From positions 15,374,851 to 15,438,850 of the forward strand of contig NC_044030.1 in NCBI RefSeq assembly GCF_900496995.4: a stretch of DNA of 64,000 bases, read 5' to 3'. How positions within the stretch are numbered: the stretch's first letter is position 1; every line of letters starts with the position of its first letter. The translations under genes and the position numbers were made by a program. Below the pieces are notes generated by a model. That model searched no databases. It was not told where the DNA came from and saw only the letters and a list, made by a program, of their open reading frames with translations. Of the stretch, positions 12,801 through 25,674 are shown piece after piece. This DNA is from Aquila chrysaetos chrysaetos (taxonomy: Eukaryota > Chordata > Aves > Accipitriformes > Accipitridae).

Positions 12801-15800
12801 TGGGCTGGGTGGTAACTATGTTATTCCAAAGGCTCTCTGTGGCTGCTGTATTTCCATGGTTTCTTATGCCCTGTACCAGAAATGTGAAACATCATCATCC
12901 TGATGAGCACTGCAAATCAAAGGCTTAAAATGACTGGGATGTGAGATACTGTTTGTCTTCTCTTGGTTATCAGTTTGTGCAAGTGGTGGGAGGTTATGTA
13001 GCCAACACCTGGGTGTCCTGTATCCCTTTCTCAGGTATAGTCTGCTTAATAGACAAGGTGGATGAAGGTTAATGATCTGCCCCCTGTCCTTTGTCTATAT
13101 GGCATAAGAGGTACTTAAGAACACTGAGAAATTATATTCATGGGAACACAGACTATTTGTGCCATAGCCATATTCAAGAAAGCATATATGAAAGAAATTG
13201 CATAACAGACAGTGGCTACAAGACAGCCTAAAAGCTATAGAGGTAAAAGGATACAGGAATTACTGCCTCTGGATATCAAAGAAGGAACAATATTATAAAG
13301 AGATTATCAAAACAGTATAGGCAAAAATCCACTGGTTTATTCTTATTTTGTTTACTAAACTTCCACCTTCCCATATGGATGCCCAAAACTAAACTCAGTC
13401 AACCCTTACAATTTCTCATGAGCCAAAATTTTAAGAATTTCAGGCACACATTTTAAGACTCTCAGTATTTAATGCACAATGGAGAAGTGAAACAAAACAG
13501 TCACCATATACACATAAGCAGGCCCAAAAGAGGCCATCTCTCATGTTGGTAATCATCACTGGTACCACTCTAGAGCTCAAATACCCCAGTAGTACGTGGC
13601 CATAACAGTTAATCCTGTAGCATTTGGAAATCTGCAAATACTCTAAGCTGGCATGTTTTTGTAAAATCTTTCATGTGACACTTCTTTGCTATATCACTTA
13701 TTCATCTGATTTTTGTCATTAATGTAAGACTTCTAAAACCAATTTCTTTCCACTTCCAGAATAAGACTTTTTTTTTTTTTTTAACACAAGAGCTAAAATT
13801 TCTGTTCTTTTCATGTTTATCTTACCTTCTTTTAACAACTTACACCTGTTTAACTTAACCTTCAGTCATGCATGCTCCAGTTTGCAGACAAAGACTCTGG
13901 CTCTCACAAGTGCCATATTAATGGCTTTGTAGTTTCAAAAGAAGGCATGTGTACAAGTAAGCAGGTTACAGAAAACCATTGCATTGCAATTAGAAGGACA
14001 GTAACTACAACTGTGGTCAAACAGGGAGAATAAGGAAGATGGAGGAGATAAATAGATGTCCCAAAGACCAAGTAGTCTTTTACTAAAAATTGGTTATTAT
14101 ATGTGTTCCCTTTCTGTTCGATGCGCTTAAACGCTAAGGCAAGATAAATGCTGTAACTACTGTTTTTTGTTGAATAATAAGGAATCCTATCTATAGCTAT
14201 AGGTTTTTCTATAATTTCTATAATTTCAATTCTATACTTGTGACTGTCTCTCAGGGAGAAAGCAATATTTTATCAAATCCAGTCCAGTATTCTGTAGCAA
14301 TTTGTTTTCATCGCATTCTCTGATAAAATATTTGAAGACCAAATTTTCAACTTTTGTGCTTTTGTTTGCATTCTTACATGGACCCTTTTTCTCAAAACAA
14401 TCACAATAACCTCACCTTTGTTTTCTTCACTGGTAGCAGTTATTCATCAGTAAGATTATCTGGGACACAGTTCTGAGGGTACATAACACAGATTCCCTTT
14501 TCAAAGCAAAATGCCTTTTGAGGTTTAAACAATGTAAATGAATCAGAAAAAAACACTGCTGCCATTTACTCCAAGCTCTAGGACAACAACGCCATGTTTT
14601 GGCAGATAGAAGGTAAACATCTATGAATACTTGAAGTGTTGTCTTGTCAGAAAGGGAAGTCTGAATACATGCCAGGAGATCAAGCGGTGGAGAATCTCGA
14701 AAACCACTTAACACAATCTACAAAATCTGAAGTGAAGGAATTCATCCACTTTGCCATTTTCTTCACTTGTAAGGCTGGGCAACACTTGCAACATCCTGAG
14801 TGCAGAGCTTTCATAATTACACCTAAGAAAATACAAAACTGTGATTGTTAGTGCAAATTATTAATATAGCAGCAATAAAGAAAGAAAGAAGGTGAGTGGG
14901 TAGGGTACGGTTTTGTTGTGGCGTTTTGGGTTTGTTTTTTTTAACTTTTTAAAAAACATATTTGTTTGGATCATCCTGGCTTTGAAGGGAAATATTCTGG
15001 AATTGTGATGAATTATGTGTTCTGTTTCTCCTCAGTCTGATTGTCACCAAATGGACTCAGGAACAAAAGTGCTTTGAGAAGCCACCAGTGGAAACCATTT
15101 CTTCAAAACAGAAAAGCAGAACATATCACACAAGCAAAAGAAGAGGAAGATAATAATAGTAAACTTAAAGCCACCACCTAAGTAAAGTGCCTAAACACAG
15201 AATTTAAACCACAGAAGGACTATTTAGTTGAAATGAGAATTGCACTCAGGTTTGCAGAACTAATACTGAAAAACATAGCAAGAAGAAAAAAATAACCACA
15301 AAATCAGGAAAGTCATCCTGTATATATGGGACCAAGAAATAGTGCAGCAAGCAAGATCTATGCCTTGAAACCAAAGTTACGGATTTTGGGAATAAGGCGT
15401 AGAAAACACAACAAAAACTTTCTGAGAGGAAAAGATAATAATGATGCAGAAAAGTACTGGCAAATTCAGTTCTGAAAAGTGCTTTACATGTGGGAAGAGC
15501 CTAGCTTTTCACTTGGTCACAGAACAAATACCATTTCTCATGAGTCTCTGAAGCTTACACCGCTGTTGTGTCTCATTCTTCATGGAAGAAACTCCTTATT
15601 CCAGGTGACAAAAGAGAATGAAAGTCCTGAAGAGGCCACTGAAAAACTATAATCATATCCCTGGCCATTTCTGTGTTTCTTCAGATCCTTGAGGGACTTG
15701 GTCCAGAGCCTTTAATTCCTACATCTCCATTTACTTTTTCAGTCAACATGCTGTCTTAGTTCAGGAGGATTTGAAACAGCTGCTCATTAACACTCTTGAA

Positions 15801-16772
15801 TCTCTAGCCCAAGTGCTTGTCTCCCAGTCTGAACAAAAAGTAGCTATCTGTGACCTGAATAGATCTGTATATATTGGCTTGTAAAATCCATTTAACATTT
15901 GTAGGCTCTGTCTATAAACATTTACTCAAGCATCTGTGCCTACTTGCAAGCCTGGAAATCAGCTCTATCAGCCTAAACTGGGATGCTTCTAATGCCCAAC
16001 TGAACTTCACACTCCCACAAGTTTTTCTTACCATCCACATTGTCAGCAGTGACAACGTGACATTATTAAAGATCAAACCAAATGGGTTTTCCTAAAAACA
16101 TTAACCTAAAACCCCCCAGTTTTCCTAAAAAACTTGCCTATTTATCATTCTGCCAGCTAGTACTGCATTCCCTGGTATTCACCAGTTATCTTGTAAATCT
16201 GAGGGTACTTTAGTTTCTTCCATGGATTTCTAGTATGTACAGCAATAATGGTGATGCTAGAGGAAGAAAGAAAGATGAGTAACATAGATAAGTAATCCAG
16301 AAAAGCAATATGATAGTGGGCACCAATTCTACTTTTGTGCAGTATTTCAAGATATTTATGAATCTAGAATTCTCAAATTGAAAGAAAGAAGGGATAAAAA
16401 ATTATGTAAACTTTGTAGACCTGCAGCTTAATGGCCAGTTTTCAAAAGTAGACCTGAATACTCATTAATCTTCCTTTTTACAGCGGGGAACAGCCAAAGT
16501 ATTTCCTTTGGGTTGTTTCTTTCTCTGTTTTGAATTGCTTTTTATGCTCCTGTAAATTTATTTTTCTATGTAGTGATAAAAATGGGTCAATTACTCCTGT
16601 CTCTGTGACTCTGATCAGCTGTAGAATTAAAGAAATTACTGACTTTTTCATTTTTTTGTTTAGTTTTCCTTTTAAAACTATATGTGAACACCCAGTCACT
16701 CATTTTCATAAATTTCAGTTTCGTGTTTAAGTCAAGGCTCTCCCATATAGTATTTAGATTTTTAAGAATCAC
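9851..16772. other. unique AT-rich sequence, no gene supported
   Basis: Nearly 7 kb in which I recognise no mobile element or gene. Frames at 11731-12033 (100 codons) and 12380-12610 (76 codons) are the longest plus-strand ones; neither resembles a family I know and neither has convincing splice borders. A T run lies near 13768-13782. Confidence 0.5.
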
Positions 16773-17330
16773 TGTTTGTTCAGCATAAACCCCGGTGGGC
16801 AGGTAAGCATCACACAGCCCCTCACTCATGTCTCCCTCCATCCCCAGTGGGACAGAGAAAAGGAAAGGAAGATAAAAGCAAGTCAAGATAAAACAAACAA
16901 ACAAACAAACTTGTTTGATAAGTGGAAGAAGAGAGAAGAAAACAAAACAAAACAAGTCGTGCAAAAGCAATCACTCACCACCTCCCATGGGTAGACTGAT
17001 GCCCAGCCAGTGCCTGAGCAAAAGATGGCTAATCCCCCTAAAGTCCCCTCTTTTCCCTTTTATTGCTGAGTATGACATTATGTTATGGAATATCTTTTGG
17101 GGTCATCTACCCAGCTGTGTCCCCTCCTGGCCTATTGCACACCCCCCAGTCTCTTCACTGGTGGGGCAGAGTGAGAAATAGAGAAGGCCTTGATGCAAAC
17201 ACTGTCAGCAAAAGCTAGAACATTAGTATGTTATCAGTACTGGTTTGGTCAAAAATCTAAAGCACAGCACCAAACGAGGTGTTATGAAGAAAATTAATTC
17301 TATCCTGGCCAGACCCCGTAACCCAGTACA
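16773..17330 (-). mobile_element. degraded solo LTR, ERVL-like, antisense
   Basis: A long terminal repeat related to the one at 54087-54670, read here from its U5 side. It starts TGTTTGTTCAGCATAAACCC, contains the diagnostic CAGTGGGACAGAG block, a decayed U3 stretch with GACATTATGTTATGG and CAGCTGTGTCCCCTCC, and ends CCAGTACA. The order of blocks matches the other LTRs in the window in reverse orientation. Divergence is high, TATA and polyadenylation motifs are not clear, and no target-site duplication could be found, so the exact ends are approximate. No retroviral internal sequence is next to it. Confidence 0.75.
16891..16910. repeat. (AAAC)n microsatellite inside LTR
   Basis: Five tandem AAAC units within the U5/R side of the LTR, at the place where related copies have an A-rich stretch. 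It is followed directly by TTGTTTG, which can pair with it. Confidence 0.9.
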
Positions 17331-17514
17331 TTGTTATAACTAATCATTAAGATATTCATTCCTCTACCTGGTCTTAGATGTTGGAGAAAACATTTTTTTG
17401 GGGAGCAGAACAAATGCTAACACTGTGTGAAACTTTACAGACTTAAAGGAAACACAACAGACACAATAAAAAATTATATATTGTACAAAAGAAAGGTATT
17501 TAACAAAATGCACA

Positions 17515-17816
17515 TTCTCTTTCTTACTGACCAGCTTAACAGACATTTCATGACATCATATGGTATGGAGTTTCCCTTTGGTCAGTTGGGGTCAGGTGTC
17601 CCAGCTGTGTCCCCTCCCAACCTCTTGTCTCCCCACAGCCTACTCACTATGGGTGCAGAGTGTAGAAAAAGAAAATCTCAACACTGTGCATGCACCGTTC
17701 AGCAATAGCCAAACTTTCAGTGTGTTATCAACACTATTTCAGCCACAAATCCAAAACACAACATCATACAGGCTGCTATGAAGGAAATTAACTCCATCCC
17801 AGCCAGACCCAGTACA
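17515..17816 (-). mobile_element. truncated LTR fragment (U3 part)
   Basis: About 300 bases matching only the U3 half of the same LTR group: CAGCTTAA, TGACATCATATGG, CAGTTGGGGTCAG, CAGCTGTGTCCCCTCCCAAC, then the terminal block ending CCAGTACA. It repeats, in the same orientation, the right half of the LTR at 16773-17330 and is separated from it by about 185 bases. It could be an independent truncated copy or a remnant of one provirus or tandem structure that lost most of its sequence. Confidence 0.75.
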
Positions 17817-18393
17817 GTGCTGTAGGAAAAAGAGAAACCTTAGAATGAAAACTCCACATGATTTTATGATACTGTAATGTGCTTGAGACCCCACAACCAT
17901 ATCAAACTGCCTTTGACATTTAAAGACATTCTGCTGAAATAGGAATAAATTTTGCTATTTCTGCTATAAACATTACTGCAAAGAGTTGCTCCTAGCAACC
18001 ATTTGTCTTGTAGGTCTTCATCTCAACAGTGCAAAGAAAGAAAAGTCAGTACTACAAAGCCACAGCTGCCTGCAGAGGGAAGACAGTCACTGAATTGAAG
18101 TTACACCCTTGCAATGACTTTCTTTCTACAGTACTGTTTGTGTGCTGCCATTCCTTTCAACTTTACAACAAATACAAAAACTGGCACCAAAAAGACTTCA
18201 GTCCTAAATATTTTTTTCATTAAAAATCAAAGGAAAGTATATTAATCGAAAATTGATAATGTAGTTTCCATCACTTCATCTCCCTCCTTCATCCCCAGCC
18301 AGAATACATCTCTTGTATTATGCAAATTTCTCTTCCTGCTGAGAAGCAACATCCTCAGTCCTTTTGGTGGGTACTATTCAAATTAGGATAAAT
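17817..18393. other. unique sequence between LTR and CR1
   Basis: Nothing recognisable. A 64-codon plus-strand frame (18029-18223) has no supporting context. Confidence 0.5.
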
Positions 18394-19980
18394 AGAATCA
18401 TAGAATCGTTTAGGTTGGAAAAGGCCTTTAAGATCATTGAGTCCAACCATCAACGATGCCCACTAAACCATGTCCTGAAGTACCTTGTCTACACGCTTTT
18501 TGAATACCTCCAGGGATGGTGACTCAACCACTTCCCTGGGCAGCCTGTTCCTATGCCTGACAACCCTCTCAGTAAAGAAATTTTTCCAATATCCAATCTA
18601 AACCTCCCCTGCCACAACTTGAGGCCATTTCCTCTTGTCCTATCACCAGCCACCTGACAGAAGAGACCAGCACCCGCCTCACTACAACCTCCTTTCAGGT
18701 AGTTGTAGAGAGTGGTAAGATCTCTCAGCCTCCTTTTCTCCAGGCTAAACAGCCCCAGTTCCCTCAGCCGCTCCCCACAGGACTTGTGCTCCAGGCCCCT
18801 CACCAGCTTGGTTGTCCTTCTCTGGACACGCTCCAGCACCTCAATGTCTTTCTTGTAGTGAGGGGCCCAAAACTGAACACAGTATTTGAGGTGCAGCCTC
18901 ACCAGCGCCGAGTACAGGGGGACAACCACCTCCCTGTTCCTGCTGGCCACACTATTTCTGAAACAGGACAGAATGCCATTGGCCTTCTTGGCCACCTGAG
19001 CACACTCCTGGCTCATATTCAGCCGGCTGTCAACCAGCACCCCCAGGTCTTTTTCTGCTGGACAGCTTTCCAGCCACTCTTCTCCAAGCCTGTAGTGCTG
19101 CATGGGGCTGTTGTGACCCAAGTGCAGGACCCAGCACTTGGCCTTGTTGAACCCCATACGATTGGCTTCAGCCCATCGATCCAGCCTGTCCAGATCCCTC
19201 TGTAGATCATACCTACCCCTGAGCAGATCAACCCTCCCTCCCAACTTGGTGTCATCTGCAAATTTACTGAGGGTGCACTTGATCCCCTCGTCCATATCAT
19301 TGATAAAGATATTAAAGAGAACTGGCTCCAGTAATGAGCCCTGGGGAACACCACTTGTGACCCACCGCCAACTGGATTTCACCCCATTCACCACAACCCT
19401 CTGCGCCTGGCCATCCAGCCAGTTTTTCACCCAGCAAATAGTACACTTGTCCAAGCCATGAGCCACCAGCTTCTCAAGGAGTATGCTGTGACAGACAGTG
19501 TCAAAGGCCTTACTGAAGTCCAGGAAAATAACATCCACAGCCCTTCCCTCATTCACTAGGCGGGTCACCTGGTCATAGAAGGAGATCAGGTTGGTCAAGC
19601 AAGACCTGCCTTTCATGAACCAATGCTGGCTGGGCCTGATCCCCTGGTTGTCCTGTACATGCCGTGTGAGCGCACTCAAGATGAACCGCTCCATAATCTT
19701 CCCTGGTACTGAGGTCAGGCTGACAGGCCTGTAGTTCCCCAGATCCTCCCTCTGACCCTTCTGGGACCTCCCCTGTTGACCAGGACTGCTGATAAATGAT
19801 GGAGAGTGGCTTGGCAAGATCCTCCACCAGCTCCTTTAGTAGTCTCGGATGGATCCCATCTGGTCCCATAGACTTGTGAGTGTCCAGATGGCGTAGCAGG
19901 TCATTAACTGCTTCCTCATGTATTATGGGGGGTATATTCTGCTCTCCGTCCCTGTCTTCCAGCTCAGGGAAGACAGAAGA
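18394..19980 (-). mobile_element. CR1 LINE, 5'-truncated, 1.6 kb
   Basis: A CR1 retrotransposon inserted on the minus strand. Its 3' end is at the low coordinate: the plus strand begins with AATAGAATCATAGAATC, the reverse complement of the ATTCTATG-type CR1 tail, followed by the conserved AGGTTGGAAAAGGCCTTTAAG segment. The body runs through the C-terminal part and the reverse transcriptase domain of ORF2 and stops near 19980, before the endonuclease, a normal outcome of incomplete target-primed reverse transcription. The copy is well preserved and close in sequence to the CR1 at 27954-28979, so both belong to a similar, relatively young subfamily. No target-site duplication was evident. Confidence 0.95.
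18489..19869 (-). pseudogene. CR1 ORF2 reverse transcriptase, broken
   Basis: The longest reading frame of the window (18489-19817, 442 codons) is the reverse transcriptase of this CR1. Numbering from its first Met, the LDFSKAFDT motif is at about residues 99-107 and the catalytic FADD motif at about 186-189, both intact; the [13 protein letters not shown] block is at about 28-40. The N-terminal part lies in another frame (19573-19869, starting MGPDG), so there is a frame change near 19750, where about a dozen codons found in other copies are missing. A second change, one lost base near 18580, puts the last ~30 residues out of the family frame. The endonuclease is absent. It cannot make a working enzyme and is a dead copy. 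Confidence 0.92.
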
Positions 19981-22900
19981 AAATGTTTTGGGGCATCAGG
20001 TCTAAGATGGAATTAAAAATATCAGGTGCTATGATAATAAGTCTTTTTTTTTTCTGGGTTAATAGAAAGGTCACTATCACAAAGACTTTCAGTACCCTTG
20101 CAAAGCTAATCTTCTAGCAAGTTGTTCCTGACAGAACCAGCCAGAAAAAAATCTCTGTAGAAGAAAAAAAAAAGATACGGAGTATTGAACATAGTTCTAT
20201 TTCCAGGTACTCTAGTTTAACTGGCACTTATATTGTCAGCCTTACAGGGTTTGTTATGGCAAATGCTTGGAGCTAGGTGAATATACCAAATTGCTTCAAT
20301 CAATCATTTCATTAATAATGGTGAAGACATAGGTACATGATTAAACTCACACAGAGAACTAATTGCAGGCTGAAAAGTCCATTCAGAAACTAACCCTGGG
20401 CATGCACAAACATAGGTCTACTTCTCAGTATTCATTTCAAAATTATTGCATAATTGTATACAACAGAGAAATTGTAGAATATTAAGTAGTTTTTAATAAA
20501 ATTTCAGACCAGAGGGGTCACAATCTTGATCCAAGTAAATCTATGCATGCTTTCATGGGTAAAAATATATAATTTGTATAACCTTTAAACCAGCAGCTCA
20601 GCACTGAAAAGAGCTGTGTCAAGGAGCTCACATATGAAAAGTTTGTTTTGAACAGTGTAATGCCTTTGCAAGCCTGCATAATGTGAAAATCAAAAGTATT
20701 TTTAGTACTTTAGATTCTCAGTATGATTAAATAATGCCCAGACCTGTGTATTAGTAATATATGAGAAATCTTAGAGCTGTACATGTTTTTCTTACTTGAA
20801 GTATGTTTATAAGCACTGTCTCTACAGCATCTATGAAATACTTAAGTTTCTCAGTGGCTAACATGTTCTTTTACTTTTAAAACCTGAAAAAGAGACATTT
20901 CAGATGTTGGATTTTTTTTATCTTTTCCTTTTTATATTGACATTTGTGCTTATGAAAGGTTACTACGTCATCTGTTTGCAAATAGAGGTAAAGTCCAATG
21001 GCAGCTGGCAGATGCAACTCTCCAGAATAGTTCTGTTTATTGACATACACTGTCAATAAAGTTCAGAACATGGAGCAAGTTGGTTTTTAGCCACAAGTCA
21101 GAAACAACATTTCAGACACTCCAGTTACAAATCCCACTGAACAAGAAAAAAAAAAGAACAGCAATTTGAATGCAGGAAACTAATGGAACAAATCCCAGTA
21201 CACATGCATAAACTTTCAATATGACGTCAGCACATAATTAAGTCATTATAATAATCCAAACACAGAATAATGCTCATTGTTGTGTGATGGATGTGAACAA
21301 AAAAAAGATACCTCAGACAACTTTAATTTGATGGATTTTTTCTGTTAACCACTGCAGAGGTGAAAAAGTTGGACTCTTGTCATTGACAAGATCTTGGAGT
21401 GAGGCACTTGTGCTGTAGTAACACCATTACATCACTATTCATTATAATAGTACAGCATCTTTGATCACTTTTAACTCTGCCTTTGAATGGTTCCTTTATG
21501 ATATGTGGGTTGCTCACATAGAAAAGAAATAGTTCAAAAGTATATCCTGTGATAAAAAAATCCCATAACTTCACAAAACTGTCGTACCAGCTCCTGTTTT
21601 GATTCCCATTACAATCCCTTCATTTCTGTAGATTTTTCCTAAATATTTGGAGCTGTTTCCTTCCAAGAGAACACCAGTGCTTTTAAAGTATACCTTATCT
21701 GTTCAGGAGATTAGTCTAAAAAAATCAGAAACAAATTCTAAAAGCCAAAATTTTTGGCTATCAGCAAAGAAAAGAGAGCCTTTGTCAAACATGTCTCCAC
21801 TAAGGAACCTGAAATTCCTTTTGTACATGGGTCTATGCATTACCTACCTCCCAATCAAACTGTACTTTGTCTGTAAGCATATTATCCCCATCTGCCTCCA
21901 AATATATATCACACTGAAAAAAATTATTGCAAACCCTAGTTTTCAGATATGTTGTGTTTCTTCACTACAGCTGAAGTGTCACTACAACAAGATACGCAAC
22001 TAATTATATAAGATATGGATGGATGCTATGGTGATCAGTTGCTGCAGAAGAAATTCACATACTGCAGAAAAATGCAAAAAGCAAACAGATGAACAAACAA
22101 AGTAAACAAAATCCCTAACAATCCAAAAATTTTCTGCTGACTCTGGTCATGCCTTTGACACTGAGCATGTGAAGAAATATAATGCACAAGCACACAGGCA
22201 AGACAACACCCAGCCAAGTACAGTTACCCAGTCAGACAAGTTCAGAGTACAAACAAAGCTTTTATCTCTCATCTGATACAGTTACTCTGATTTCAATGAT
22301 ATGTTTCTATCATAGAAGAAATGTATGCTTAAAAGCATATACATTTAGTGTCTTTTACACATGTATACATATATATTTAATTTATCATCTTTAAAGACAT
22401 TTATTATAGTCATGATGCATGAATTCTTACTAAAGTGACAATCTAAGACAGTCATTAATTGAAACTAAAGTAGTCTTACACATGTTAGCCAAAGACTGAA
22501 AGGAAATTTTGAGGTTGCCTTATGATGATTCCGTAGTTGGTGACTTTACTGAAATAAGAGAAGACCTACAGCCTAAGGACATGGGTTTTTCCCAAAGCAA
22601 AAATAAAATTTAAAAAAGTCATACTAATTTATGCCAGATTTTTTTCATTGTTTTTCAGATACCAATTTGAGTAGCAATTTAAGAAATATTTTAAAAGCAA
22701 AAATAGATTTGCATCACTATAAAGAAGAAAATGAATTTTGGAAATTTGGAGAGGAGCCATTGAGTGGTTTAAAGCAAACATTGATATTTTGGTGAAAAAC
22801 AAAAGGGATTTTAGGACATAAACAATTCTCTTTTTTTTTTTTAATTCTCTTTCTCCACTCTCTCCCCCTCTCTTTTCTCTTTTCTTCCCTCCCCCCCCCC

Positions 22901-25217
22901 CCCCCCCCCAGCATTTGTCATAAATGTGTCCTAAGCACAGTCTCATTGATGATTTGTCCTGTATTACTCACCTACCAACAGAGTATCACTCACAGTTTCC
23001 TATTTGTATTTCTAATTACTTTCTGGTTGCTGGTTTTTTAGATTATAAAAAAGTAGGGAACTGCATGTGTTGATGATAATACCTAACTTTAATGTAATGC
23101 ATATTTTACTGCTCTGTAGAGGTTAGAGAACAGATGTTGAGAGTTGTTATGTCAGTCTAGGTACTCTATTAAATATTGTGCTTAATAGAAAAGAGGAACT
23201 ATACTAAAATAATCTCCTGTTTCATTAGGGAATACTCTCTCAGTGCACTGGTATACCTTCTGTTAGTGAGAGATACACATATGCTTACTGGAGACGTGCA
23301 GCTCTACCTTCAGTAAGCAGCATGATGAGTTTTGCCGGGAAAAAATCCACCACAAAAATTGATGACTACTAACACTTCTCTTCTGTTATTTTATGATTTA
23401 ATGGGATGATATTCATTTCCTCCTGGACACACCTGCTAAACTATTTCTATCCGACACTACCTTTGACCAAATACCTATAATTCTGTTGCTGTAACAATGC
23501 GGACATGTGCTGAATATTTAACAATCACAAAGGATATATCTTATGTGAGCATAAAGCTCTGGAAAACATTTCAAAAATATCAGCTAATTTGTCTTCCTAC
23601 TTCCTGAAGCCAGCAAGCATTTTTGATTTTGTTATACAATTGGAGAGACGGAAGTGGACAGAGTTTTACAGGAAGGTCCAAGAGGAGCTGGCATCTGAGT
23701 CAGGATCAAAGCTTAGGAACATCTGAAACTTGTAACTACTGATGAGGGGTGACTTATATTAAGTTACTTTTCTTCTCTGGAGCAGCTGAACAAGCCACAG
23801 AGAGCTGTATTGCTTTTTCTTCCCACGTAGCACTGATCACACAGAGCAGGAGTTTTCCAAACAGACGTGTGTGTTAACCTGTGTAAATACACACAGTTCA
23901 TCTGCCTGTGGGCTTTGCATCCTGGAGGGCTTGAAAAAGCTCCTGTAAAAGAAGCTAAGGAAACCTAATGGCTCTAAAACTGTACAAAAGATTAACATGT
24001 TATCCCCATAAAATAACCAAGTATTCCAGTTATTTTGTTTTGGCATTCTTGGTACTCAAAGTCCCAGGGACCATGTATTTAATTTCTGCATGTGGCTATT
24101 TCTATCACTCACTTACCAGAGACTAGGAAAAGGAATCTGTGGTGGGCAATGGGGTTTAAATACAGCAGGTAGTCCCATTAGGGAACTAGTGGTTTCAACC
24201 AACATAGTCTGAGGCAATCCTTTGGAAGGTTGTGCTCACCAGTGCTGCATGACCTTAGATGGCCTGTGCTTTCTGTAAGTATTAAAAAAAAACTTCACGG
24301 AGAGTACGACAATAAAGACTTCGGACCTGGTTGATCAGAAATTCCAAATTGTCTAAAATACCAGTCCTCAGAGGACCATGATCTGTCCTCATGGCACAAA
24401 GAGAGAAATACTGGCATGTTTGGGGGTTTTAATCACCTTTTTTTTTTTTCAATTTACTACTGAGCTCATCAAATGGCAAACGTTGTACATAAAACACTGC
24501 TTACCTTAAAGTGTCAGACAAAAACTGAAATTCATCCTAAAGACACCACAAGAACTTGATTCAGTTTCTAGGATGAATTTATATAAGAGTTTTCTAGCTA
24601 GTTCCCATAAACTTGAGAAAGTATTTCTTCAATAAATAACAAAGTTCATTAATATTTGATAGAACAACTATCTCTGGAAAATAAATTGGTTTTAATGGGG
24701 TTTTCAGTAAAACCCCTAGCTGTTTTCATTCCTGGGGACTGCTGACCCATATGTACTTCATATTCAACCCCCCCACCACCCAAATACCTGCGAAAAGGAA
24801 CAAATGTAAGGGTTTTTTTTTTTGCCAAGATTGAAGTACACCATCATCCATTGCAGTTATTAACTGGCATACCGATTACATTGCTTAGCATTATAAGTGT
24901 TGCTTAAAAAGTAAAAGTCTCTTAGGTGTAATGGTTAAAGTCCAGACACCTTCTCTTTCTGTATCACATATTTTACATGTAACCCTTCAATGCTGCATTC
25001 CTTTTAATACTGAATTCTCTCCCTACACACATACACATATTAATACACCACACAGCACACATTCTCCCTCACATTCTAAAGTACAATCAGAATAGAAATA
25101 TTAGCATGAAATTTTGATGAATGCAGCAATGAAGCAAAAGATGTTTAATCTCAAGTTTGGCTACAAAACATTGCATATTTCTGTGTCTGAGAGGATGACA
25201 TCTTTTTTTTCTTTTAG
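19981..25217. other. unique AT-rich sequence, no gene supported
   Basis: About 5.2 kb with no mobile element I recognise. The frame at 21647-22003 (118 codons) has a fair acceptor before it (TTTCCTTCCAAG) but no good donor. Another open stretch after a strong acceptor at 22659 ends in a weak donor and does not fit the phase of the candidate exon at 25218. The polypyrimidine tract is listed separately. Confidence 0.5.
22831..22909. repeat. polypyrimidine tract ending in C19
   Basis: Nearly 80 bases almost only of T and C: a T run, then CT-rich units, then nineteen C at 22891-22909. The minus strand carries the matching purine tract with a G19 run. It is a simple repeat; its form suggests possible triplex or quadruplex folding. 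Confidence 0.92.
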
Positions 25218-25365
25218 TGTCACACAGAATATAAATTCTTCAATCAGAGAGAGAAGATAACATCTGAATATCTTAAATTGTTACCAGGAGAGAAGCAGAT
25301 GACTAAGAAAGCTAACAACAGGAAAAATCCTTTTGCCAATGGGTCACCACCCCATAAAAGTAAAG
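25218..25365 (+). CDS. candidate internal exon, unknown gene
   Basis: A 148-base stretch bounded by a strong acceptor (TTTTTTTTCTTTTAG) and a consensus donor (AAAG then GTAAGT). It is open in phase 0 from TGTCACACA to the donor (49 codons plus one base) and closed in the other two phases. The predicted peptide is lysine- and asparagine-rich with no domain I recognise. Its end phase (1) fits the candidate exon at 25549. Evidence is limited to splice signals, openness and phase; AT-rich DNA of this length can produce such a case by chance. An RNA read across the junction would settle it. Confidence 0.22.
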
Positions 25366-25548
25366 GTAAGTAAAAGCCATTACTAACTAGGCTTGTCTAC
25401 ATGGCCCTCCAGGAGGGAGCAATAGAAAAAAATTAATTTTGGAGCAGCTGGGATGTTTTGTTTATTCTGATTTTGCTTTTTTAATAGTTGGGTATTTTTA
25501 TGCCAGTTTTTTTTTTCTTTCTACCATATATTTCTGACATAAAATCAG

Positions 25549-25674
25549 TCTTCAGTAAAATTCTGAAAAGCAGTAAAGCAAGTCCAGAAGGTGGAATTGG
25601 AAGCCTAAAACCCATAGAAACAAACTATTCTTCTCATGAGTGGAAAAATCTATCCTTCTCTTATGACAAAAAAA
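25549..25674 (+). CDS. candidate internal exon, unknown gene
   Basis: A 126-base stretch after a pyrimidine-rich tract (25505-25533) and the acceptor AAAATCAG, ending before a donor GTGAGT. Starting in phase 1 it continues the frame of 25218-25365 without a stop and ends in phase 1. The peptide is serine- and lysine-rich with a SHEWKNLSF segment and no recognised domain. The intron between the two would be 183 bases. If the exon is not spliced at its donor, the frame closes 35 bases later. Low confidence for the same reasons as its partner. Confidence 0.2.

Noticed and set aside
21647..22003. 118-codon plus-strand frame with a fair acceptor inside
   Set aside because: No good donor, no recognised similarity, and frames of this length are expected by chance in AT-rich DNA.
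22659..22790. Open stretch after the strong acceptor TTCATTGTTTTTCAG
   Set aside because: Its only donor (GTGAAA) is weak and its end phase does not fit the candidate exon at 25218; probably chance.
24900..24950. tRNA-like stretch TTAGGTGTAATGGTTAAAG
   Set aside because: No matching B box or cloverleaf arms are visible.
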